The notes under the pieces are model-generated. The model searched no databases. It was not told the origin of the DNA and saw only the letters and a list, made by a program, of their open reading frames with translations. Below, piece after piece: positions 41,566 through 50,919 of a stretch of 64,000 nucleotides of DNA. The stretch's first letter is position 1. Every line of letters starts with the position of its first letter. A program made the position numbers and the translations under genes. This DNA comes from Planctomyces sp. SH-PL62 (GTDB taxonomy: Bacteria > Planctomycetota > Planctomycetia > Planctomycetales > Planctomycetaceae): positions 1-64,000 of the forward strand of contig CAMDEA010000024.1 of NCBI GenBank assembly GCA_945893045.1. The letters run 5' to 3'.

Positions 41566-44500
41566 ATGCGCCAAAGCCTCTGCCTCTCAGCGACGCGCCC
41601 ACTCACACGAACCCGACGCGCAAGCGAGGAACCAATTGCTGGCCTTGCTCGCTGGCGCGTCGGGTTCGTGTGTGGCATTCTGCTGGCTGCCGCGTTTCAC
41701 GTTGACGCCGCCGAACCGGCGAATGCGCCGGTGGATTATCTCAAAGACGTGAAGCCGTTGCTCACCGCCAAGTGCGTCGCGTGTCACGGCGGCTTGCGTC
41801 AGAAGGGCAACTTCCGGCTCGACACCGCGAAGCTGGCGATGAAAGGGGGCGACAGCGGCCCAGCCATCATCGTCGGTGACAGCACGAAGAGCGTGTTGAT
41901 CGAAGCGATCCTCGGTGCGAATGGTCGCACGAAGATGCCTATCGAAGGCGAACCGCTGAAGCCGGAGCAAATCGAACTGCTCCGCCGCTGGATCGACGCC
42001 GGTGCGAAGGCTCCCGCTGACGAACCGGTCGCCGACCCACGCGACCACTGGGCGTTTCAAAAGCCGAAACCAGTTCCGCCACCGCGAACCCCCTCTGAGA
42101 TTTCAAATCTCAAATCTCAAATCTCAAATCCGATCGACGCCTACATCGGCGCCGAACAAGTTTCACGCGGCCTCATTCCCCTGCCCGAAGCCGACAAAGC
42201 GACCTTACTGCGTCGAGTCTTCATCGACCTCATCGGCCTGCCGCCGACATCTGATGAATTGCACGATTTCCTGAATGACAAAGAACCCGACGCCTACGAA
42301 CGTGTCGTCGATCGCTTGCTCGAATCGCCGGAGCACGCGCGGCGCTGGGCGCGGCATTGGATGGACATCTGGCGGTACAGCGATTGGTATGGCAGCCGCG
42401 GCGGCAACGAACTCCGCAACTCGCGCCGGCACATCTGGCGCTGGCGAGACTGGATCATCGAATCGCTCGCGGCCGACAAAGGCTACGACCGCTTGATTGT
42501 CGAGATGCTCGCCGCTGATGAGATTGCTCCGGGCGATCGCGACATCGGCCGAGCCACTGGCTTCCTCGGCCGCAACTATTACGTCTTCAATCGCAACGTC
42601 TGGCTGCACGACACCGTCGAGTTCACTTCTGCCGCGTTCCTCGGCCTGACATTCAAGTGCTGTCGCTGCCACGACCACAAGTATGACCCGCTGGCTCAAG
42701 AAGAGTATTTTCGTCTGCGAGCGTTCTTTGAACCGCTCAACGTTCGCACCGATCAGCTCGTCGGCAAGCGCGACTTCATCACCGGTCAGTGGCCGGCGGG
42801 AGCGCCTCCCGGTAACAAACTGAAAGACGGCGACGATTTTGTTTTCGATGCCGACCTCGCCGTGCCGACGTATCTCTTGGATCGCGGCAATGAAAAGAAT
42901 CCCGTGACCGACAAGCCGCTCGCGCCCGGCGTGCCGAGCGTCTTGAATCTGCCGTTGCCACCCATCGAGCCGATCAAGTTGCCTCTCGAAGCGTTCTACC
43001 CCGATCTTCGTGCCGACCGCCGACAAGAGTTGATCGACAATGCGAAGGCTGCGATCACGCAAGCGGAAGCGGATGTGGTCAAGAAGCAAGCATCCGTCGA
43101 AAAGGCGAAACAGCAATTGACCAACAGGCGAGCGGGGGGCGTCAGCCCCCCGGTTGTTCCGAAGCCCAGCAGTCCCTCACCCACCGGGGGGCTGACGCCC
43201 CCCGCTCGCCAAGAGTCGATGGCGTTCCTCGACGAGAACTTCGCGACGCACAACAAAGACGTCTGGAAAATCCTCAGCGGCGATTGGGTCTTCGAGGACC
43301 AGAAGCTCAAGCTGAAAACGCCCGGCCATTTCGTCACGATCACGACACAGACGAATCATCCACAGGACTTCAAAGCCACGTTGAAGTATCGCACGCTCGC
43401 GGGAGGCTCGATCGGTTCGGTCGGTCTGTTCTTCGACATGGTCGACCTCAAAGACGCGCAAGCCGTCTACACGGCGCTGGGCACCGGTAACTCGACCGTG
43501 CAAGCCTTCCATCGCCGCAACGGAGCCGAAGTTTATCCGGGGGCCGGCATCGTTCCGGCGATCGTGAAGGTCAACGAGGACACCACGCTGGAAATCACCG
43601 CGCGGGGCCAAGAGCTGAAGATCTGGCTCAACGGTGAGCTGAAGCTGACCTACGCGATGCCCGTCCCGCGACACCCCGGCCGCTTCGCGCTGTGGTGTCA
43701 TGCCGGAGTCGCCGAGTTTCATTCCTTGAAGATCGAGCCGTTTGAACCCAGTATCGAAGAGTTGCAACTCGCCTTGCGAACGGCCGAATCCGAAGCCGCA
43801 CTCGCGGTGAAGTCCATCGAGGTTGCTCGTGCGGAGGCCGTGGCAATCGAAACACGAGTCGCCGCTGAAGTCGAGAAGCATGTCGCACGGACGCCTATGT
43901 CCGAGAGACCGGACGTAGGCGTCCGGTCTACAGCGGCTAGCCGCGCCGAACGACTCGCCGCGCTCGCGAAAGCGGAACTCGAAGCACTGCGTGCCGAGCA
44001 ACAACTCGGCAACATTCCATTTGAAATCTCAAATTTGAAATCTCAAATCTCAGATCCCAAAAAAGAAGAAGCCCGGAAAGCCGCTGAGGCCAAACTCACC
44101 ACCGCTCGTGCCGCCGTCGAAACCGCGAAAACGAACGCTGCGAAAGAAGACGCGAACTACACGCCGCTCGGCCCAACGTATCTGGCAACCAGCAGCGGCC
44201 GTCGGCTCGCGCTGGCGAAGTGGCTAACCGACAAAGACAACCCACTGACCGCTCGTGTCGCTGTGAATCACATTTGGAAACGCCACTTCGGAGCCGCGCT
44301 CGTGCCGAGCGTCGCGAACTTCGGACTCAACGGAAAACCGCCGAGCCACCCTGCCCTGCTCGACTGGCTGGCCGTCGAATTCATGGACAGTGGTTGGAGC
44401 CTGAAGCACTTGCATCGGTTGATCGTCACCAGCGCGGCGTATCGCCGCGCGTCGGCCGACACTAACCCGACGCGCGAGCGAGGGACGGAAGAGCAAGCTG

Positions 44501-45156
44501 TCACCGATCCCTCGCTTGCGCGTCGGGCTAGTTTGCAGAACGCGAAACTCGATTCCGACAATCGCTACTACTGGCGAGCCAACGTCCGTCGCATGGAAGC
44601 GGAAGTCGTGCGCGATACGTTGTGGTCCATGACCGACGGACTTGACCGATCGTTCGGTGGGGCGGAACTCGAACCGTCGGTGGCTGACACGACTCCGCGC
44701 CGCAGTCTCTACTTTCGGCACACGCCCGACGATCAGGCGATGATGCTGGAACTCTTCGACGGTCCCTCGGCCGCCGAATGTTTCGAGCGAACCGAGAGCA
44801 TCATGCCGCAGCAAGCTCTGGCGTTGGCGAACAGTTCGCTCGCGCTGATGCAGTCACGCAAGTTGGCTCGATCGCTGTCGGAGGCCCCGGCCGGAGCGGC
44901 TCTCACCAGCGATGCCGATTTCTTGCGAGCCGCGTTTGAGCGAGTGCTGAGCCGAACTCCCAACGCGGACGAACTCGCAAAGACCGAAGCCTTCTTGCAA
45001 CGACAGGCCGCCGCATTGGCCGATCCGTCCAAACTGACGCGGACGACAACCGGCCTGAACAGCTCGCTGGCCCCGTCAACCGATCCGCGATTGCGAGCGA
45101 GAGAAAACCTCGTCCATGTCCTGCTGAACTATCACGAGTTCGTGACGGTACGCTGA
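41566..45156 (+). CDS. Very large DUF1549/DUF1553 protein carrying six palindromic inserts
   Basis: A 1196-residue exported protein. The ATG at 41566 is chosen because earlier in-frame starts lie inside the diguanylate cyclase gene. Order: signal region (VGFVCGILLAAAFHVDAA), cytochrome-like planctomycete domain with CVACHG and MPIEG (about 45-150), DUF1549 (about 195-430, CRCHDHKYDPLAQEEYF), a LamG/DUF1080-like jelly-roll insert (about 550-730, WKILSGDWVFEDQKLKL), a coiled-coil stretch, and DUF1553 (about 870-1190, ITARVAVNHIWKRHFG-type block). Six hairpin-derived segments interrupt it: residues about 13-36 (within the signal region), 177-189, 520-549, 772-789, 818-831 and 965-989. No DUF1501 partner is adjacent. 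Confidence 0.88.
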   Translation: MRQSLCLSATRPLTRTRRASEEPIAGLARWRVGFVCGILLAAAFHVDAAEPANAPVDYLKDVKPLLTAKCVACHGGLRQKGNFRLDTAKLAMKGGDSGPAIIVGDSTKSVLIEAILGANGRTKMPIEGEPLKPEQIELLRRWIDAGAKAPADEPVADPRDHWAFQKPKPVPPPRTPSEISNLKSQISNPIDAYIGAEQVSRGLIPLPEADKATLLRRVFIDLIGLPPTSDELHDFLNDKEPDAYERVVDRLLESPEHARRWARHWMDIWRYSDWYGSRGGNELRNSRRHIWRWRDWIIESLAADKGYDRLIVEMLAADEIAPGDRDIGRATGFLGRNYYVFNRNVWLHDTVEFTSAAFLGLTFKCCRCHDHKYDPLAQEEYFRLRAFFEPLNVRTDQLVGKRDFITGQWPAGAPPGNKLKDGDDFVFDADLAVPTYLLDRGNEKNPVTDKPLAPGVPSVLNLPLPPIEPIKLPLEAFYPDLRADRRQELIDNAKAAITQAEADVVKKQASVEKAKQQLTNRRAGGVSPPVVPKPSSPSPTGGLTPPARQESMAFLDENFATHNKDVWKILSGDWVFEDQKLKLKTPGHFVTITTQTNHPQDFKATLKYRTLAGGSIGSVGLFFDMVDLKDAQAVYTALGTGNSTVQAFHRRNGAEVYPGAGIVPAIVKVNEDTTLEITARGQELKIWLNGELKLTYAMPVPRHPGRFALWCHAGVAEFHSLKIEPFEPSIEELQLALRTAESEAALAVKSIEVARAEAVAIETRVAAEVEKHVARTPMSERPDVGVRSTAASRAERLAALAKAELEALRAEQQLGNIPFEISNLKSQISDPKKEEARKAAEAKLTTARAAVETAKTNAAKEDANYTPLGPTYLATSSGRRLALAKWLTDKDNPLTARVAVNHIWKRHFGAALVPSVANFGLNGKPPSHPALLDWLAVEFMDSGWSLKHLHRLIVTSAAYRRASADTNPTRERGTEEQAVTDPSLARRASLQNAKLDSDNRYYWRANVRRMEAEVVRDTLWSMTDGLDRSFGGAELEPSVADTTPRRSLYFRHTPDDQAMMLELFDGPSAAECFERTESIMPQQALALANSSLALMQSRKLARSLSEAPAGAALTSDADFLRAAFERVLSRTPNADELAKTEAFLQRQAAALADPSKLTRTTTGLNSSLAPSTDPRLRARENLVHVLLNYHEFVTVR
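41604..41672. repeat. Inverted-repeat element, family A, in signal-peptide region
   Basis: 25-bp arms with one mismatch (41604-41628 and 41648-41672). It is translated as the basic N-region and the first residues of the hydrophobic core of the signal peptide of the giant DUF1549/DUF1553 protein. Confidence 0.92.
42096..42130. repeat. Family M repeat inside DUF1549/DUF1553 gene
   Basis: TCAAATCTCAAATCTC-type tandem 7-mers containing the palindrome GAGATTTCAAATCTC. Translated as EISNLKSQISNP. Confidence 0.75.
43127..43210. repeat. Inverted-repeat element, family C, inside DUF1549/DUF1553 gene
   Basis: Perfect 28-bp arms (43127-43154 and 43183-43210), translated as RRAGGVSPPVV...TGGLTPPAR. Confidence 0.95.
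43881..43932. repeat. Inverted-repeat element, family B, inside DUF1549/DUF1553 gene
   Basis: Perfect 16-bp inner arms apart from one base (43888-43903 and 43910-43925, CGGACGTAGGCGTCCG), with the usual outer extensions partly eroded. Translated as RTPMSERPDVGVRSTA. Confidence 0.88.
44021..44058. repeat. Family M repeat inside DUF1549/DUF1553 gene
   Basis: A second in-frame copy of the A/T-rich TCAAATCTCA repeat in the same gene, translated as FEISNLKSQISDP. Confidence 0.75.
44461..44532. repeat. Inverted-repeat element, family A, inside DUF1549/DUF1553 gene
   Basis: 25-bp arms with two mismatches (44461-44485 and 44508-44532), translated as NPTRERGTEEQ...PSLARRAS. Confidence 0.92.
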
Positions 45157-45226
45157 CCGACTGCTACTACCACAAATCTCTCGGAGTGTTCTTGCCACTG
45201 TTTTCGCGATCGCGCAGGAGTTTGTC

Positions 45227-45793
45227 ATGAGTTTGTGTTCGTGGGTTAAAGCGTCGTGCTTGAGCTTGCTGGCGTTCGTCGGTTGTGCGGATAAGCCGCC
45301 CGTTGTGGCGGTTGTGCCCGTTGACAAGCTGGCGTTTCCCGTGGTGTTGATCTACCGAGATCAAAAGACAGGCGACTGTTCGGCTGCCGAATTCCTTTCG
45401 AAAGCGGAAGACCTCGGCTTTATGGGAGTCCAACGCTATTTGTTCTTGCCTGAGTCGGAACCGCTGTTTGTGATAGATTCCAGCGGTCGGGTTTGCGAGA
45501 TGCGAGATATCCAAGGTCAACGTGGCGGCCTGTGGCTGATGGCGAATCCGAACGGACAGATGCCGATCAAATTCACCTTAGTGGAACGCAAGGAAACCGG
45601 GAACAAGGCCGCGCGGACATTGCTGCTGAGTTGCAAATACCTCGCGCACGTTTCGATGGGGCACGGCGCGGATGATCGAGTCCGAGAAGCCATTGAAAAG
45701 GCAGCCACCGTTGGCGACATGATCAACTTGATTCGTGATGGCGTTCCAGCGACCGAGGACTCAGTAACTGAGCCGAAGTCAGACGAAGAGTGA
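45227..45793 (+). CDS. Hypothetical lipoprotein
   Basis: A 188-residue protein with a lipoprotein signal (CLSLLAFVGC, Cys about residue 20), then a Pro/Val-rich stretch and a body I do not recognise (VVLIYRDQKTGDCSAAEFLSKAEDLGF, LFVIDSSGRVCEMRDIQGQRGG). The acidic C-terminus is probably disordered. It is expected to be anchored to a membrane by lipid. It lies 70 bp after the giant DUF1549/DUF1553 gene on the same strand and converges with the DUF3592 gene. Confidence 0.68.
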   Translation: MSLCSWVKASCLSLLAFVGCADKPPVVAVVPVDKLAFPVVLIYRDQKTGDCSAAEFLSKAEDLGFMGVQRYLFLPESEPLFVIDSSGRVCEMRDIQGQRGGLWLMANPNGQMPIKFTLVERKETGNKAARTLLLSCKYLAHVSMGHGADDRVREAIEKAATVGDMINLIRDGVPATEDSVTEPKSDEE

Positions 45794-45809
45794 GCGGCAA
45801 GCAAGCGAT

Positions 45810-47489
45810 TCACGACTGCGACCACGAGACCTTGAGGTCGCCGGCCAACTGTTCGGTGACATTGGCCAGCTTGCTTTGCGTGCGGCCGTGGTCGTCCTGA
45901 TCGAATTGGGTTTCGAGCAGGATGTAGCGCTTGCGGCCGACGTTTAGAAAGATGCGAGCGGTTGACTTCGTGACGGCCGCTCCGGAGTTTGGCGTTCTTT
46001 TGATCGGCTTCGGGACTCGCAGCGCCAGTTCGTGAACTTCGTCCAGCGGATACTCGCGAGCCGACCAGCCAACTTGGACTCGGACCGTGCCTCGGTTCCA
46101 GTCGATCAACGTGTCGCGGCGACGGCTGTCGAGTCCCAGCCAGATGCCTCCGACGATTGCCAGCAGCAGCGAGACGCCCGCATAGATTTGAGCGATGAAG
46201 AACGGACCTCGGTCGGAGAAGAGCCACAGTGCGGGAACCAGTCCGAACAACAGGCCCGCGATCAGCCCCGCGATCAACGCACCACCGATCACGGTGACTG
46301 GTCCCAGATGATCGCGGTGCAAGTGGATCAGGTTGCCGGGTTCCCATTCAAGGAACCGCTCGCGGAATTCGAGTCCGAAGCGCAGCCGTTGCTCTTTGGT
46401 CCCGTAGTGCGGATCGGCTCGCTCGACGGCGTTCGGCTGCCAGATCAATCGCAAGAAGCCCAGCGGCAAGAGAATGAAACCTCCGGCGAAGACGAACAGT
46501 AGCCCGCTGCCGGACCAGCGGCCTGGTTCGAGCAGGCTCTCGTTGGGATCGGCCGGGTTGTACGACACCGCCACCTTCGCTCCGAGCGGGTACTTCTCGC
46601 TGATCGCTCGTGCGTGGGCCTCGTCGCCAAACTGCTCGCTGACGGCGGTGACTCGCGAACCGCGCAGCGTCTTGCCTTCGACTTGGAATTCGTACTCGAT
46701 CTCTGCCGAGTACGAATGCGAAATCCGCTCGCGACTGTTGCTCTTGCTGTCGCGCGTCCGGGTCGTGGACTGCGAAACGTGGGAATGCATGATCGAGCCT
46801 TCGACCTTCGGCCAGGCCAACGCGGCTCGTGCTTCACGAACTCCTTGAATGCCCAGCCACAACGGCACGCAGCCAATGCCGATGAAGACCAGCAACAAGG
46901 CGGTCGCTCCGAATTTGAGTTTGCTCGCGGAGGGCATCGCGCTCGTGCTGCTCGCTGTCGAACGGGGCTTCCAGAGAACGATCAGCAGGCCCATAGGGAG
47001 CAGCGTGAAGACCGCTCCCAAACCGAAGAAGATTCCGACACCACCCCAACTTCCCGGCTCGAGCACACACACGCTGGGGGCATCGGGCTTGTACGACACC
47101 GTCACTGCCGCATCGACCGAGTATTTGTTGAGCAGCTTCTGAGCGTGCGACTGGTTGCCGATCATCTCCTGAAACGCGGCGATGCGCGACCCGCGGTGAG
47201 TCGTGCCGTTGACGGCGAACTCGTACTCGATCTTGGCAGAGTAAGTCTTCGAGTCGCTCGATCTCTCGCGATTCCCGGTGCGACTCGTATCGACCTCCAT
47301 CTCCGACCGAACGACCTTCCCCGCGACGGTCGGCCACGAGCCAGATTCCCGCGCCTCGCCGATGCCTCGAATGGCCTTGGTCACCATCAAGCCGCCGCAC
47401 GCGCCCATGAACAGCAGCACGACGGTCATCCCGAATCTGACGAGAGGCGGCAGTGGTTTCGTTGGATTCATGGTGATGTGGCTTCTCAT
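45810..47489 (-). CDS. Membrane protein with two DUF3592 domains
   Basis: A 559-residue membrane protein. Two DUF3592 units are arranged in tandem (about 15-175 and 190-350). Each is a transmembrane helix, an extracytoplasmic beta-rich part (W-P-x-V-x-G-x-V...Y-S-A-K/E-I-E-Y-E-F...G-S-R...Y...V-x-V-S-Y-x-P...LEPGS) and a second helix. The last 200 residues add two more helices (about 400-445) and a C-terminal cytoplasmic-type beta domain (IDWNRGTVRVQVGWSAREYPLDEV). The start at 47489 overlaps the upstream stop (ATGA); an ATG at 47471 is the alternative. The function of DUF3592 is unknown. Confidence 0.82.
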   Translation of the reverse strand: MRSHITMNPTKPLPPLVRFGMTVVLLFMGACGGLMVTKAIRGIGEARESGSWPTVAGKVVRSEMEVDTSRTGNRERSSDSKTYSAKIEYEFAVNGTTHRGSRIAAFQEMIGNQSHAQKLLNKYSVDAAVTVSYKPDAPSVCVLEPGSWGGVGIFFGLGAVFTLLPMGLLIVLWKPRSTASSTSAMPSASKLKFGATALLLVFIGIGCVPLWLGIQGVREARAALAWPKVEGSIMHSHVSQSTTRTRDSKSNSRERISHSYSAEIEYEFQVEGKTLRGSRVTAVSEQFGDEAHARAISEKYPLGAKVAVSYNPADPNESLLEPGRWSGSGLLFVFAGGFILLPLGFLRLIWQPNAVERADPHYGTKEQRLRFGLEFRERFLEWEPGNLIHLHRDHLGPVTVIGGALIAGLIAGLLFGLVPALWLFSDRGPFFIAQIYAGVSLLLAIVGGIWLGLDSRRRDTLIDWNRGTVRVQVGWSAREYPLDEVHELALRVPKPIKRTPNSGAAVTKSTARIFLNVGRKRYILLETQFDQDDHGRTQSKLANVTEQLAGDLKVSWSQS

Positions 47490-47692
47490 TTCGAGCGAAC
47501 AAAGCTGACGACGGCGAACAGCAACGCGGTGAGTGGGCCGACGACGAACGCTCCGGTCATCGCGGCTTCCATCGAGCGGTCATGCTGGTTGCTCGATAGC
47601 AGTAAGACGAGGCCGAGGCCACCGAACAGGCCGACGGCGTAGCCCACCGCTCCCAGGCCCAGCGACAAGGCGGCACGTTTGAAGAAGGTCAT
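47486..47692 (-). CDS. Small membrane protein upstream of DUF3592 protein
   Basis: A 68-residue protein with two hydrophobic segments (AALSLGLGAVGYAVGLFGGLGLVLLL and AMTGAFVVGPLTALLFAVVSFV). The ATG at 47692 gives MTFFKRAALS; longer in-frame starts up to 47797 run through hairpin DNA. It is translationally coupled to the DUF3592 gene (ATGA). Not recognised. Confidence 0.65.
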   Translation of the reverse strand: MTFFKRAALSLGLGAVGYAVGLFGGLGLVLLLSSNQHDRSMEAAMTGAFVVGPLTALLFAVVSFVRSK

Positions 47693-47721
47693 GGCTCGAT
47701 CCATTTTCAAATTCGGACTGG

Positions 47722-47924
47722 TGAGCGGCACGGCGCTAGCCCAATGGCACTCACTTGGTCGGCAAAGTAGCAGGCACATTCCATGTGCCGTCCGCAATTC
47801 TCAGGCTGACGGCACATGGAATGTGCCTACTACTTTCTAAAGTGAGTGCCATTGAGCGCTAGCCGCCGGTCAATTCGTGTCGCCGGTTGATCCGCGCCAC
47901 CGGTGGCTAGCGCCATTCCGCTCA
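47722..47924. repeat. Family F element split by a nested palindromic insertion with 9-bp direct repeats
   Basis: Family F arms (47722-47740 and 47906-47924, two mismatches) are interrupted by a 114-bp insert at 47742-47855. GCGCTAGCC is present on both sides of the insert (47733-47741 and 47856-47864), but only once in the intact family F copy at 4207. The insert is itself a palindrome within a palindrome (47742-47754/47842-47854 and 47767-47792/47808-47833). Confidence 0.9.
47767..47833. repeat. Inverted-repeat element, family O, nested
   Basis: 26-bp arms with one mismatch (47767-47792 and 47808-47833, core AGGCACATTCCATGTGCC), the innermost of three nested inverted repeats. The rest of the 47693-47998 gap consists of the surrounding family F element. 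Confidence 0.92.
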
Positions 47925-47998
47925 GTTCTGAAATCAATAAAGAACGCGGACGGAACTCACGTCGAATTCCGTCCGCGTCGATGGGCCGCACCCGACAA

Positions 47999-50644
47999 TC
48001 ATTCTTTGGCCGTTGCTGGCAGCTTCAGGACTTCGACGTCGAAGGTCAGGTCGAACGAGAAGGTCTTGCCGAAGAACTCCGATGGCTTGCCGAGTTTCGC
48101 GGTGCCGCGTGCTCGGCCGTCTTCGACGACGACGTCGCCGATCAAATTGGCGTTGCTATTCAGCGAGGCGTTGTCATGCCAGATGTGCATCATCGAGAGC
48201 TTGTCGTCCTTGTCGATCAAGACTTTCACCTGAGATTGAACCTCGAAGACCGAATCGTCGGTGCCATCTTTGGCCAGCGATGCCTTCAGCTTGGCCATGT
48301 TGATCGGCTTCTCGGTAAAGAAGATCGCCGTGCGAATCTCGTCGAAGATTTTCACTTCGTAGGCCACGACGCTGCCGAGTTTGATCGGCTTGTCGTTGAC
48401 CAGCAGCTTGCCGGCGGTGTCCAGTTTGGCCGCGTTAGCGAGCCGCTTGGCCGGTTCGCTTTCGCGAGTGAGCACCGGCACGTCGAAGGTGATCTCGCCG
48501 ATGATCTTTTTGCCAAAGAACTCGGATTCCTTTTTCGCCTTAAAGGTGCCGCGTGCTCGGCCCTCTTCGACGATCGCTTCGCCCGTGATGTCGCGGCCAC
48601 TGCCGAGGGAGCCGTTGCCGGCGTAGCTCATGTTGTTCAGTTTGTCTTGATCGTCGAGTTCGACAAGCACTCGCGGCGACATCGATCGCAGCTCGTCGTC
48701 CGCTCCATTCTTCCGCAAGAGGTCGATCAATGACGACTGCTTGATAGGTGCCTCTGTCGCGAGAATCCGCGTCACCCAGCGGTCATTGTCAACGATTTCG
48801 TACGCGATGACGTGCGGCAGCGCCACCGTTTTGCCATCGGCAACGAGCTTCACTTCGTTCGACAGCTTGTCGAGCTTCGCGATGCCTCGAATTGGCTTCT
48901 CGGCTCGCGGCGGCAGGTTGACGGCGGGCTTGTCGTCGTTATCGGACTTCGATGGTTTGCTTCCAAGTTTTTTCTTGAGCGCCTTGAGCGGATCGTCGTC
49001 GGACGGTTCGGTCGCTGGCTTCGACTTCGGTTTTGTCGAAGCGGTCGGAGCCTTCGCGTCGGGATCGGCCTTTCCTTCGGTGAGCTTCACGCCGATGCCG
49101 ATCAGCATCATGTTCACGTCGGTGAAGCCGGTGTCCACGAAGCTCAGCGTGAGCGTCTTGCCGTCTTTGGTGAACGTGACGTTGCCGGAGTTCTTCTCGA
49201 TCTTGTCGCCGTCCTCCGCTTCCCAACCGGCCGCGAGCAGTTGATCACGCAACGCCTCGGCCGAAGCCTTCCCTTTGTTGGCGGGCCACTTGATTTGCAA
49301 CACGTTGCCGCTGGTTTGAGTGACCTTCTTGGCTCCTTCGGGAATCGGCACGCTGACGGCGTCTTTGTCGGCGGTGTTTCCTTTGGCCGCACCCTTTGCC
49401 GGTTTCTTGCCATCCAGGCCGGCTTCTTTCAGAGCGTCTCCGACCGCGTCCTTGATCAGCGCATCGACATCAGGAAATCCGTCGTCCGACTTTGCCGCCG
49501 TTTTCTTCGAGGTCGGCTTCTTGGACGCCACCTTGGCTTCGGCCTCCGCCGCTTCTTTGCGAGCCTTGTCCTCAGCGGCGAACTTTTCCTCTGCGGCTTT
49601 CAGTTCCTTTTGGAGGGCGGCGATGTCCGCCGCCGTGCGTAGAGTCAACCTGACTCGCGTCGTTCCGTCTTCATCAGTCAGGCGGAGCAATAGGGAATCC
49701 TTCGCCCCGTTCTGGAATGCAAGCTCACCCAGCGGACGGTCGTCGCCGTACTTCGACTTGAGGAGTTCATTCGTCTTCGGTGTCCAGCCCATCTTCGCGA
49801 GCCGCTGCTGATAGAACTTCGCGACGCCGTCGAACGTGTCGGGCGATTGGAACTGGAGCACTTTCTGAGCGTCATCAAATCCAACTTCTTTGGCAGTCGT
49901 GGGTGCGGGGATGTCGGCCGCCATTAGCGTTGAGGTGTAGCTGATCATCACCTGCCCCTTCTGGACCGGCGAGACGCCGACAAACACGGTCAACCGAACG
50001 GCGTTTCGCTTGAAGGTCATCACTTCCGAGTCCGGCGGATTGCTGTTCGTTCCATACGGCTCCCAACCGGCGTCGGTCAGCAGCTTGCGAGTGGCTTCAG
50101 CCACCTCGGCAGGCTTGAGCGTCGAGGAGTAAGTGGCGGTCACGTCGTTCGCAAAGACCGTCTTGGCCCCCTTCACGGCGGGGAGCTTACTCAGCCGCAC
50201 GTTGCCCAGATTGCTGAGCGAAACCGTTGCCGACTTGCCGGGATCGCTGCCAGCGTAGCTCGTGACCGAGACGACGAAGCCGTTCTTCTGGAAGCTGGCC
50301 GAAATGTATTCCGCTCGATTCGTGGCTCCCGGCAGTTCCTTCCAGCCGAGCTTCACGAACTGCTTCTGATGAAACTGAAACACCGCCTTCGAGTCGCCGT
50401 CCACTTGATAGGTGACGGTTCCCAAATGCCGTCCAAACGGAACCTTGGCTCCCTCGGCGAGAGGCAACGTGCTCAGGTCGAGCACCTTTGCAGCCTCCTC
50501 GACGGTGGCCGCCACGCCAGCTTCCTCAGCAGCAATCACCGTCGATCGCAGCAGCGGCTGCCCGACGAGCCCTCCCAAGCCCAGCGAAACTCCCGTCGCC
50601 AGCAACGCGGATCGCAGCAGAATTCGCCAAGTCAACTTTCGCAT
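47999..50644 (-). CDS. Large exported repeat protein, function unknown
   Basis: An 881-residue exported protein. The ATG at 50644 has AAAGGGA upstream and a signal peptide (LLRSALLATGVSLGLGGLVG); a longer frame to 50932 is not used. The N-terminal two thirds contain four copies of a unit about 90 residues long: F/Y-H/Q-x-x-L...G-W, then a stretch on added noise or sequence exponentiation (KQFVKLGWKELPGA; KLLTDAGWEPYGTN; QRLAKMGWTPKTNE; DQLLAAGWEAEDGD). Ala/Lys-rich coiled-coil linkers separate units 3 and 4. The last 270 residues hold two copies of another unit ending in a beta domain (EEGRARGTFKAKKESEFFGK and VEDGRARGTAKLGKPSEFFG). I do not recognise the family. It is divergent from the sigma factor gene. 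Confidence 0.75.
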   Translation of the reverse strand: MRKLTWRILLRSALLATGVSLGLGGLVGQPLLRSTVIAAEEAGVAATVEEAAKVLDLSTLPLAEGAKVPFGRHLGTVTYQVDGDSKAVFQFHQKQFVKLGWKELPGATNRAEYISASFQKNGFVVSVTSYAGSDPGKSATVSLSNLGNVRLSKLPAVKGAKTVFANDVTATYSSTLKPAEVAEATRKLLTDAGWEPYGTNSNPPDSEVMTFKRNAVRLTVFVGVSPVQKGQVMISYTSTLMAADIPAPTTAKEVGFDDAQKVLQFQSPDTFDGVAKFYQQRLAKMGWTPKTNELLKSKYGDDRPLGELAFQNGAKDSLLLRLTDEDGTTRVRLTLRTAADIAALQKELKAAEEKFAAEDKARKEAAEAEAKVASKKPTSKKTAAKSDDGFPDVDALIKDAVGDALKEAGLDGKKPAKGAAKGNTADKDAVSVPIPEGAKKVTQTSGNVLQIKWPANKGKASAEALRDQLLAAGWEAEDGDKIEKNSGNVTFTKDGKTLTLSFVDTGFTDVNMMLIGIGVKLTEGKADPDAKAPTASTKPKSKPATEPSDDDPLKALKKKLGSKPSKSDNDDKPAVNLPPRAEKPIRGIAKLDKLSNEVKLVADGKTVALPHVIAYEIVDNDRWVTRILATEAPIKQSSLIDLLRKNGADDELRSMSPRVLVELDDQDKLNNMSYAGNGSLGSGRDITGEAIVEEGRARGTFKAKKESEFFGKKIIGEITFDVPVLTRESEPAKRLANAAKLDTAGKLLVNDKPIKLGSVVAYEVKIFDEIRTAIFFTEKPINMAKLKASLAKDGTDDSVFEVQSQVKVLIDKDDKLSMMHIWHDNASLNSNANLIGDVVVEDGRARGTAKLGKPSEFFGKTFSFDLTFDVEVLKLPATAKE

Positions 50645-50919
50645 GATGTTCCCTTTCGAGTGAAGTGTTTTGTGCTTCGACTGAGCATTCACTTGGTCAA
50701 ACGCAACCTGCCAGCGGATCGCACACAAAATCGAAAGATTTGCAAAATCCCGTGTTTTCGGCCGGTCACTGCAATTTCGTGCGGGGCACGGTCGGCTGAT
50801 GAATTCTCTCGAATCGCCGCTAGACTCCGTCGTGCTCAGTGGACACGCACAAAACAGGCGAGTGGGGCGGCAAAGCCGTGAAGCGGTCAGGACGATCAGG
50901 CGGCACGAGGAGCGCGTGA

